In this document: piece after piece, positions 8,450 through 14,477 of the stretch | Layout: each line of letters begins with the position of its first letter | Position numbering within the stretch: the first letter of the stretch is position 1 | From: an uncultured Gemella sp. | GTDB lineage: Bacteria > Bacillota > Bacilli > Staphylococcales > Gemellaceae | Assembly (NCBI GenBank): GCA_927911745.1 | Contig: CAKMQF010000086.1 | Span: forward strand, 1-14,477 | Direction: 5' to 3' | Length of the DNA stretch: 14,477 nt | Notes under the pieces: generated by a model | What the model was told of the DNA's origin: nothing | Databases searched by the model: none | Seen by the model: only the letters and a program-made list of their open reading frames with translations | Position numbers and translations under genes: made by a program

Positions 8450-9453
8450 TTATCTCCTATCCTTTCTGTTAAGATGATTTGCAAACATTATCGGAGACAT
8501 TGCTATCATCGTTTTATTTATAAATGTGTCACTATCAAAATAGTTTTTTCTTGATTTTATTAGCTCTAAAATCTCTATTTCCTCGGACATATTTTCATAC
8601 ATTCTAAGTACATCAAAAAGTAAATATCCACAAAGTAAATTTAAACTTTCCTCATATTTTTTATTTTGTTTAAATTCTTCAATCTTATTAAATGCAATCA
8701 TTATTCTTCTTGTTGAAGCTTCAATCATTGCATTATTTCTTACAGATTTACTTTCTTGTAAATCTTTATAACCAACTTTCGCTATTTGACTTACTTTTCC
8801 TGCAACATCAAAGACACGTAATTTGAAGTATAAATTCTCTAAAGCTAACATATCTTCTTGGAATCTTAAATTATAAACATCTAAGAATTTTTTCTTGAAA
8901 ATACAAGAAGTAACATTATAATTCAAATCACTTTTTAATCTCTTAATTTCTTCTATTAGGTAATCTTGCCCTGATGATATAGTCTCATTTAATATAATTG
9001 GATAACCATTTCTTGTTAATATTGCTATATCAAGATTTTTCTGTGATACTTCATTAAATAATAATTCCAAATAATTAGATTTTAATTTTGAGCTTTCTTC
9101 AATAAAAACTACATATTCCCCCTTAGAAAAATCTAACGCACAGTTTTTTGCTGAAGAGTTAGAACCTAGTTGTTTTTTTATGTAGTTAATTTTATTATTA
9201 TCTAATGCAACTACCGCTTCTTCAATCTCTGATCCAGAAAGATCATCAACTACTATTATTTCAAATTCTTGAAAACTTTGATTATATAAATCCTTAATAA
9301 TACTTTCCAATCTTTCTACATTTCTATAAGCAGCTAAGATTACAGTAATTTTAGTCTTATTAGTTGTTTTTATTTTTTTTGTTAATATTTCATTTCCCAA
9401 AAGCATTGTATCTAAGAAAAATGTCTTTTGGTTCTATCTAATGTTTTAACCAT
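8450..9453 (-). CDS. GT2-family glycosyltransferase (start region frameshifted as read)
   Basis: The core matches the N-terminal GT-A fold of family 2: ITVILAAYRNVERL, then FEIIVVDDLSGSE with the nucleotide-binding aspartates. No membrane segment is seen, so it probably works at the inner membrane face, supplying or priming a sugar for the co-transcribed membrane protein. The usual metal-binding DXD position reads FIEESSKL, so the canonical motif is absent and activity is uncertain. Start: an ATG at 9404-9406 opens the long frame (318 residues) but has no SD. The ATG at 9451-9453 has a good SD (AGAGG, 7 nt) but its frame stops after 13 codons. One extra base in the A5 run at 9417-9421 would join them into about 334 residues. 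I place the start at 9453. Confidence 0.75.
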
Positions 9454-9488
9454 AATTTATCCTCTATATTTTAAGGTTTTATCATTTT

Positions 9489-9497
9489 ATTATATCA
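9489..9497 (-). promoter_or_regulatory. Extended -10 promoter of the glycosyltransferase operon
   Basis: The minus strand reads TGATATAAT (9497 down to 9489), an extended -10 with perfect TATAAT. The -35 region is weak (ATGAAA). It lies about 35 nt upstream of the ATG at 9453, supporting that start. Confidence 0.65.
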
Positions 9498-9541
9498 TAA
9501 ATACTAAGTTTTTTCATTTAGTATGAGAAAACAAACAAAAG

Positions 9542-9591
9542 AAGTGACTCAAAAGTCTTGACTGCATTAAATCAATTCTTTTGAATCACTT
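9542..9591 (-). terminator. Terminator of the YhgE/Pip gene
   Basis: AAGTGACTCAAAAG (9542-9555) pairs with CTTTTGAATCACTT (9578-9591), 14 bp with one C-A mismatch. The 22-nt loop can form a further TTGA/TCAA stem. On the minus strand it is followed by TTCTTTTGTTTG. It lies 26 nt past the YhgE stop. Confidence 0.8.
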
Positions 9592-9616
9592 TATTAAAAT
9601 TTTTAAAATATAAATC

Positions 9617-11767
9617 TTATAAGAATAACTTAGAACGTTCTCTTTCTCTACTCAATTTAGCAGAACGTGCTTTTAAACTAACTAGAATTGCTCCTCCTAC
9701 AAGAACGATAATTAGATAGATAAATAATATCTTAATATCACGTTCTACAGCTGGAATATATACACCACCTACCGCTTCACGTAGTAAACCTATAGAATAT
9801 GTAAATGGTACTTTAGGATATAACGCTTGGAAAAATTCTGATGTCATTTGAATTGGGAATGTTCCTCCTGAACTTCCTAGTTGTAATACTAATAATACTA
9901 TACAAACAGCTTTCCCTACATTTCCTAAGATACACACTATAGTATAGATAATTGAAGAAAATAGCAGTGAAATCAGTAATGCATATAATACAAACCTATA
10001 TGGTGAGGTTGCCTGTGTTCCTAGCACATACATATCCCCTAGTGTAATTATTAATGTTTGGAACAACGATATAATTACAAATAGTAGCCCTCTACCAAAA
10101 TATTTTTGATATGGTTTGTATTTTTTCTCTTCATCTTCTACTTTAGTAGTCAGTAACGAAGACATTAATAATGAACCAACCCAAATAGAAAGAACTGTAT
10201 AGAATGGTGTCATCGCTGAACCGTAGTTTTCTATATGATAAAGTTTATTCTCTTGAAGTTTAACAGGATTTGCGAAAAACTCTGCCTGTTGTTTATAGTC
10301 AACCTTCAATAAATTAAATAGTTGATTTTTATCTATCCCGCTGTCCGCTTTTTTAATTTCATCTGTTAGTTTTTGAATTTTACTCTTTACAGATGGCATT
10401 TGAGCTTGTAACGATAATAGTTTTCCATATGCATTACTTATTTTTACCGCAGTTTCTGATAATTTTCTTTCTACTGCAGGTAATTCTCCTTGTGCCCCAG
10501 CAATTATGCCACTCACCTTATCAATATTAACCTCTGCCTTACTAAGCACTTGTGAGATTAAAGGTGCAACTTCTACATTTAATTTTGAATTCATATTTGA
10601 AGAAACTTCATTAATTTTAGCAGATTTATTTACAAATTCCTCTTTTACAGTATCTGCTATTTCATCATAATGATCCATTTTATTGTAAATATTATTATTT
10701 ACTTCTTTTATCGTCGTAATATCATTCGATAAAGTTGTTACTCTTTCAAGTTGGTTATTAAATAATCTCTCATTTGATAATTTATTAAAATACTCAAAAA
10801 TATTCTTTACTAGTTGTAATCTTTCCGTACTAGCTTGTAATCTGCTATCTAAAGCTTTCTGTCTCGCCTTTATTTCTTCTGTTTTATCTGGTTTCTTTTG
10901 TAGCTCTTTTGCTATAACATTAGCTTCTTTAGATACTTCCTCTACAACATTAAGGTGATTATTAATAATCGGTAATAATCTTTCATTGAATCCCTGAATA
11001 TTATTAATAGTAATTCCAGCCTTATCAGCGATCATAATACTATTTGTAGCTACTCTATCTATTTCTGGAAGTGTATTTTGAACATTGTTTAAAATATTAT
11101 ACCCATATTCCACTTTTCCAATTAATTCACTTAAAGTACCTTCATATGTAGAAAAGTTATCATTTAATTTAAAGATTTCCTGTTTAGCTTTTTCTATTGA
11201 TGGAAGATTTTCTTCAAATTTTATCCCCGCTTCATGGAGTTTTTCAAAAATTATACCATTAGCTGTTTCTACAAAATTTTTACTAATATTATTAGCTATT
11301 GCAGAAGCACCACTGTTTGTTATTTTTGGACTAATCGCATTAATTTTTTCATTAACCGTATACTCTATAGTTGCTCTCTTAGGTTCTGTTCTACTAACAG
11401 ATGTCATATCTTGACTGAAATTTTTCGGTACAACAATACTCGCATAATAGTCACCTATTCTTACTCCGTCCTCAGCTTGTTGTTTATTAGATACAAACTG
11501 CCAATCAAGATTTTTATTGTTTTTCAATCCTTCGACTAAACTATTACCTAAGTTTAACTCTTTACCATCGACAGTAGCTCCCTCATCTTCTGAGGTTACG
11601 GCAACTTTTATATTGTTAGTATGTCCATACGGATCCCATGAGGATAGTATATTCGGCCATGCATACATTGATGGTAAAAATATTAATCCTACTATAATTA
11701 TCCACGTATTAGTTTTTCTAAATACTTCTTTTATATCATTTCTAAAAATCTCTATAATATTTTTCAA
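9617..11767 (-). CDS. YhgE/Pip domain membrane protein
   Basis: 716 residues in the YhgE/Pip layout. There is one N-terminal membrane segment (about residues 22-40), preceded by MKNIIEIFRNDIKEVFRKTN and followed by LPSMYAWPNILSSWDPYG. A long extracytoplasmic region (about 45-520) follows, with coiled-coil-like helices. The C-terminus has a cluster of about five membrane segments (530-705), related to ABC-2-type permease halves. Family members include the lactococcal phage infection protein Pip, B. subtilis YhgE and YueB/EsaA of type VII secretion; the last two indicate roles in envelope export or phage adsorption, but no T7SS gene is seen here. The start codon is TTG at 11765-11767, chosen for its strong SD (GAGAGGAG, about 8 nt). 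Inference: a cell-surface protein and possible phage receptor. Confidence 0.88.
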   Translation of the reverse strand: MKNIIEIFRNDIKEVFRKTNTWIIIVGLIFLPSMYAWPNILSSWDPYGHTNNIKVAVTSEDEGATVDGKELNLGNSLVEGLKNNKNLDWQFVSNKQQAEDGVRIGDYYASIVVPKNFSQDMTSVSRTEPKRATIEYTVNEKINAISPKITNSGASAIANNISKNFVETANGIIFEKLHEAGIKFEENLPSIEKAKQEIFKLNDNFSTYEGTLSELIGKVEYGYNILNNVQNTLPEIDRVATNSIMIADKAGITINNIQGFNERLLPIINNHLNVVEEVSKEANVIAKELQKKPDKTEEIKARQKALDSRLQASTERLQLVKNIFEYFNKLSNERLFNNQLERVTTLSNDITTIKEVNNNIYNKMDHYDEIADTVKEEFVNKSAKINEVSSNMNSKLNVEVAPLISQVLSKAEVNIDKVSGIIAGAQGELPAVERKLSETAVKISNAYGKLLSLQAQMPSVKSKIQKLTDEIKKADSGIDKNQLFNLLKVDYKQQAEFFANPVKLQENKLYHIENYGSAMTPFYTVLSIWVGSLLMSSLLTTKVEDEEKKYKPYQKYFGRGLLFVIISLFQTLIITLGDMYVLGTQATSPYRFVLYALLISLLFSSIIYTIVCILGNVGKAVCIVLLVLQLGSSGGTFPIQMTSEFFQALYPKVPFTYSIGLLREAVGGVYIPAVERDIKILFIYLIIVLVGGAILVSLKARSAKLSRERERSKLFL

Positions 11768-11805
11768 CTTTTAATCTCCTCTCTATAAATTAATTAACAA
11801 AAACA

Positions 11806-11830
11806 ATTAGAGATATCGTTTATCCCTAAT
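11806..11830. promoter_or_regulatory. Operator-like inverted repeat upstream of the YhgE/Pip gene
   Basis: ATTAGAGATA (11806-11815) and TATCCCTAAT (11821-11830) form a 10-bp inverted repeat with one mismatch and a 5-nt spacer. It lies just downstream of the predicted transcript start, suited to a repressor site or a 5' UTR hairpin. No regulator gene is adjacent in the window. Confidence 0.4.
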
Positions 11831-11843
11831 TTTTAACCTAACT

Positions 11844-11852
11844 ATTATATCA
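11844..11852 (-). promoter_or_regulatory. Extended -10 promoter of the YhgE/Pip gene
   Basis: The minus strand reads TGATATAAT (11852 down to 11844), an extended -10. No good -35 was found. It is the same 9-mer as in the glycosyltransferase operon promoter and lies about 75 nt upstream of the TTG start. Confidence 0.6.
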
Positions 11853-11893
11853 TGAAATACCTACTAGTTAAAGTAATTTCATTATATTCAAAC

Positions 11894-12541
11894 TTAATCC
11901 ATATACAAAACAACATTATCTTTACTAGAATGTTTTATATCTATAATTCTTTGATTACTACTTCCTCTAAATCTAAGGCTTAAATCTTTTAGAAAAATCA
12001 TAAATGGTCCATCTACCAAAACATCACACAAGCTTAATAATTCCTTTTTGTCCTCACTACCATTTTGGAGTTGTTCATATGTATAACCACTATAGACCCA
12101 GATATCTTTTGTTGAACCGAATTCATCTCTAACTCTTTTAGCTAACGTTCTAGCTACCTGAGTATTAAGGAACGGCTCTCCTCCCAAAATCGTTAGTCCT
12201 TGCACATAAGAATTACTTAAATCCTGGATTATTTGATCTTCTATTTCTTTCGTGTATAATTGTCCTGCATTAAAATTTTGAATACTTTCGTTAAAACACT
12301 CTTTGCAAGCGAATAGACAACCACTTAAATATATCGAACACCTTACTCCCTCACCATCAACGAATTGAAATGGTTTATAATCAGCATATTTTTTCTTAGA
12401 ATACGCTCCCGCTAGCCAAGTGTCATTAGCTTCTTTAAATGTTCTCATCATACATTTATTATTAGTAGTTTTCCTAGTAGCACTATATTCTGAATTGTCT
12501 ATCGTGCTAATAATAGTTCTTAATTTTTCTTCTCTTGACAT
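11894..12541 (-). CDS. nrdG: Anaerobic ribonucleoside-triphosphate reductase activating protein NrdG
   Basis: Radical SAM activase that uses a 4Fe-4S cluster and S-adenosylmethionine to put the glycyl radical on class III reductase NrdD, allowing dNTP synthesis without oxygen. The cluster motif CX3CX2C is Cys75, Cys79, Cys82 (SGCLFACKECFN). It is preceded by FQFVDGEGVRCSIYL and followed by the SAM-binding GGEPFL and the C-terminal FRGSSNQRIIDI, both typical of Gram-positive NrdG. I start at the ATG of 12541 (215 residues) because AGGGGTGAG sits at SD distance; the GTG at 12550 lies inside that SD. About 45 residues precede the usual conserved start (KYADYKPF), longer than I would expect; the ATGs near 12449-12454 lack an SD. 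nrdD is not next to it in the window, unlike the common nrdDG operon. Confidence 0.9.
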   Translation of the reverse strand: MSREEKLRTIISTIDNSEYSATRKTTNNKCMMRTFKEANDTWLAGAYSKKKYADYKPFQFVDGEGVRCSIYLSGCLFACKECFNESIQNFNAGQLYTKEIEDQIIQDLSNSYVQGLTILGGEPFLNTQVARTLAKRVRDEFGSTKDIWVYSGYTYEQLQNGSEDKKELLSLCDVLVDGPFMIFLKDLSLRFRGSSNQRIIDIKHSSKDNVVLYMD

Positions 12542-12563
12542 AATCCTCACCCCTTATATTCAT

Positions 12564-12592
12564 ATAATATCACTTTTAAAAATGAATTACAA
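12564..12592 (-). promoter_or_regulatory. Promoter of nrdG
   Basis: On the minus strand TTGTAA (12587-12592), a 17-nt spacer and TATTAT (12564-12569), 22 nt upstream of the ATG at 12541. A dedicated promoter means nrdG is transcribed apart from the ABC gene upstream. Confidence 0.65.
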
Positions 12593-12611
12593 TTTATCTT
12601 ATAAAGAGATC

Positions 12612-12654
12612 CTCAAAAATCTTTATTTTTGAGAAACTGATTTTATCGAGTAAC
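12612..12654. repeat. Copy B of a diverged intergenic repeat, with hairpin
   Basis: Resembles 6231-6272 (core GAAACTGATTTTATCGAGTAAC). Its left part folds as CTCAAAAAT (12612-12620) with ATTTTTGAG (12625-12633), a perfect 9-bp stem and a 4-nt loop. No T-run follows on either strand, so it is not an obvious terminator. Confidence 0.35.
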
Positions 12655-12678
12655 AATAATACAGTTTGTTAAATACCT

Positions 12679-12740
12679 AAAAAATCTATATGAGAATCTT
12701 AGATATCAATAAAGTACTATATCTAAAATTCTCATATAGA
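12679..12740 (-). terminator. Long inverted repeat, minus-strand intrinsic terminator
   Basis: The arms at 12685-12706 and 12719-12740 are 22 nt each with a single mismatch and a 12-nt loop. On the minus strand the stem is followed directly by TTTTTT (12679-12684), the form of an intrinsic terminator. It is unusually long and is the second hairpin after the ABC gene. Confidence 0.7.
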
Positions 12741-12800
12741 CTTTCTAGAATTTGAAACTTTTGATTCAGCATCTTCAGAAGATATCTTATATAAAACGAC

Positions 12801-12849
12801 AAAGAAAGACTTAGGAAAATTAATTTTTATAAAATCAAAATCCTAAGTC
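12801..12849 (-). terminator. Terminator-like hairpin downstream of the ABC gene
   Basis: GACTTAGGA (12808-12816) pairs with TCCTAAGTC (12841-12849); the AT-rich 24-nt loop can pair further (ATTTT/AAAAT). The minus strand continues TTTCTTT. It lies about 70 nt after the ABC ATPase stop. Confidence 0.65.
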
Positions 12850-12916
12850 ACTAGTATCTAACTCTATGTATAAGTATTACTTATCTACGGTAATATTTAT
12901 AATGTTGCTCTTACTC

Positions 12917-14344
12917 TTATTTAATTTCTATGATATCTGTAGCAAATTTATCAAATTCCTTACTATGAGTTATTATCAAACTTGTAATATTGTGTTCTTT
13001 TAAGTAATTAAAAATATTTTCTACTATTAATTCACTCAAATTGGTATTCATAGCACTTGTCGGTTCATCCAAAATAATAAACTCAGGTCTTCTTATTAAT
13101 ATTCTAGCCAACTCTAGTCTTTGCTTTTCTCCACCACTTAAGTTTTTTCCGTTTTCTTTCAATAAATAATTATATCCTAATTTATCAATTAATTCTTGCA
13201 GGTGTAATAATCTAACTATCTCATCAAGTCTATCCTCGTATGAATCACCTAAGAGAATATTATCTCTTATTGTAGCTTCATATATGTATGGTTCTTGACT
13301 TACTTTCAAAAATTCTCCTAAAACTTGAATATTATTCTTATATATATCTTTTTCATTGATTAAGACTTCCCCATCTAACTTATATGCACCCTCTTGCATG
13401 TTTCTTAATATAAGATTAGATACCGTCGTCTTTCCTACACCACTTCTTCCTTTTAGAACTAGAAAATCACCCTTATTTATGTTTAATCTAAAATCAGATA
13501 AAATCAGATTATCTTTAAAATAAAAACTAGCTATATTCACATTTACACTATTAAATTTACTAATTTTTAATACTTCTTTCTCTTCATTGCTTTTATTATT
13601 GAAAGTCTTAGACAACTCACTTTTCTATCTTATGAGCGGTCTGCCTAACAGTTATTTTATCTGATATAGAAATTATAGGTTCATCTAACATTCTAACTGT
13701 AGAAAAATATTGCAATAGCCGAACCTATGGAAAAATCTTTATATATTATAAAATACACTGAAAGTAATAGAGAAACAATAGGTAGTATAAATGCAACAGT
13801 AGCAGATATACCTATATATAACGAAAAATACTTTGCTAAGTCAGTATTGACCTTTATTCTCTTATTTATAATATTCTCTTTAAGATAATCTATAAAGTAC
13901 TGTTCTTTATTTAATTGCTTTAAATCAAAATAACCTAATATTGACTGAAGTATATATTGATTAGTTTCACCTAATAATTTCTGTTCACTCTTCATACAAT
14001 TCGAAAGCTTCTTACTTATTTGTTTTATAATAAAAAAACATACAAGTATTACAGAAAATAATATAAGTGTTATCGAAACATTATATCTACACATAAACAT
14101 CAATATAGAAAACAAAATAAAAGACTGCGTTACTAAAATAACTTTACCTTGAGAATACCAATCTGATATCTTTATACTATCTGACGTTAACTTAGATAAT
14201 ATTTCACCGCTTTTTGCTTCTTTAAAATCATTATATTCACTTTTTAAAAATTTATCATAAAAATACTCTAAAACAGAAAAATTTCCAAGAAAGAAAAGTT
14301 TTCTTAGAAAATATTGAGAAAGAAATAGCAATAAAAAAATAATG
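12917..14344 (-). pseudogene. ABC exporter with fused membrane and ATPase domains, truncated and frameshifted
   Basis: One half-transporter gene, MsbA/BmrA-like: membrane domain then ATPase. The membrane part (14344 to about 13696) keeps the cytoplasmic loop KSGEILSKLTSDSIKISDWY and several hydrophobic helices. It lacks the first ~60-100 residues because foreign DNA begins at about 14345. Two breaks follow: removing one base from the run at 13703-13707 and one from 13621-13624 joins the membrane domain through RMLDEPIISISDKI to the ATPase. The ATPase is complete: Walker A GRSGVGKTT, Q-loop VSQEPYIY, signature LSGGEKQRLELARIL, Walker B FIILDEPTSAM and switch LIITHS. Likely exported a lipid, drug or peptide; the substrate cannot be told and the partner half is not in the window. 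The indels may be sequencing errors, but the N-terminal loss looks real. The apparent TTG starts at 13615 and 14433 are not credible. Confidence 0.8.
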
Positions 14345-14450
14345 ACCACCCCTGAAAAGGGGTGGTTTTCTCTTCGGGTATAACCCTTTGTTACTAACAC
14401 GCACCTCAAGGCGCTGGCTTCACATTCGTTCAAGCCCTATTGTATATTAA
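14345..14450 (-). ncRNA. Candidate TnpB guide (omega/reRNA) scaffold
   Basis: TnpB elements end in a structured RNA whose 3' hairpin sits at the right end and whose guide is the flanking DNA. The three stacked hairpins 14401-14414, 14376-14386 and 14345-14366, with GAAGAGAAAACC between the last two on the minus strand, fit that design. The guide would begin just past 14345 and read into the ABC gene (CATTATTTTTTTATTGC on the minus strand). The 5' boundary and the partner tnpB are outside or unresolved. Confidence 0.4.
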
Positions 14451-14477
14451 CGCCCGCTACCCGTTAAACGGGTTTAT
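14345..14477 (-). mobile_element. Right end of an IS200/IS605-type (TnpB-bearing) element, cut by the window
   Basis: The base composition changes abruptly from very AT-rich to about half GC at the point where the ABC gene stops. On the minus strand a run of hairpins follows: CCCGTT/AACGGG near the window edge, GCGCC-TTGA-GGTGC (14401-14414), GGGT/ACCC (14376-14386) and a terminal 9-bp hairpin ACCACCCCT/AGGGGTGGT (14345-14353 with 14358-14366). A subterminal hairpin at the end, with no inverted terminal repeat or target duplication visible, fits IS200/IS605 elements. No transposase or TnpB residues are in the window, so the family call rests on structure and my memory of similar ends. Confidence 0.55.

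Larger units (their letters stand above)
12551..12916. other. Intergenic region between nrdG and the ABC gene
   Basis: 366 bases without a convincing gene, built largely of hairpins: the nrdG promoter (12564-12592), a 9-bp hairpin (12612-12633), repeat copy B (12612-12654), a 22-bp inverted repeat (12685-12740) and a second terminator-like hairpin (12808-12849). 12741-12807 has only a short minus-strand open stretch with no start codon. Confidence 0.7.

Noticed and set aside
12741..12860. Short minus-strand open stretch ending just inside the long inverted repeat
   Set aside because: About 38 codons after a stop, with no ATG, GTG or TTG in frame and no SD; at best a gene remnant.
12660..12916. 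CRISPR array or tRNA among the hairpins
   Set aside because: No regularly spaced direct repeats and no cloverleaf; only isolated inverted repeats.
13613..13615. Separate ABC ATPase gene starting at the TTG of 13615
   Set aside because: No convincing SD; the upstream frames supply the usual membrane-to-ATPase linker, so this is one fused gene with indels.
14345..14433. Membrane protein start inside the GC-rich end segment (TTG at 14433)
   Set aside because: The first ~30 codons are read through hairpins of the mobile element and look unlike any transporter N-terminus.

Overview
The window is AT-rich, low-GC Gram-positive (Bacilli) DNA. A YSIRK-type signal peptide followed by an SSURE adhesin domain, Met-specific T-box leaders, a YheA-type protein, a YhgE/Pip protein and a class III NrdG activase together point to a Gemella- or Streptococcus-like commensal. 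Gemella is my best guess; no rRNA or other decisive marker is present.

Layout. (1) 1-740, minus: 5' part of a SSURE-domain (PavB-like) surface adhesin, cut by the window edge. (2) 958-5753, plus: a consensus promoter, two tandem T-box riboswitches that both show ATG (Met) specifiers, then metE and a yitJ/metF-type gene (homocysteine methyltransferase fused to methylenetetrahydrofolate reductase), closed by a hairpin terminator. The fusion protein makes 5-methyl-THF and MetE uses it to methylate homocysteine, so this is one methionine-controlled operon. (3) 5770-6180, minus: a small YheA-like cytoplasmic protein. (4) 6367-9500, minus: a two-gene operon with a GT2 glycosyltransferase and a multi-spanning GT-C-like membrane protein. 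(5) 9542-11850, minus: a YhgE/Pip membrane protein with its own extended -10 promoter and an operator-like inverted repeat. (6) 11894-12592, minus: nrdG. (7) 12680-14344, minus: an ABC exporter with fused membrane and ATPase domains, broken by frameshifts and truncated at its N-terminus by (8) the end of what looks like an IS200/IS605-type (TnpB-bearing) element, 14345-14477.

A striking feature is recurrent one-base homopolymer indels. metE, yitJ/metF, the GT2 start, the ABC gene (twice) and probably the yheA-like 3' end can each be restored by one base in a short A/T run. That pattern may reflect sequencing error rather than six independent mutations, so the broken genes may be intact in the living strain. 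The most interesting biology is the tandem Met T-box leader and the insertion-element end, whose hairpin series resembles a TnpB guide (omega/reRNA) scaffold pointing into the interrupted ABC gene.
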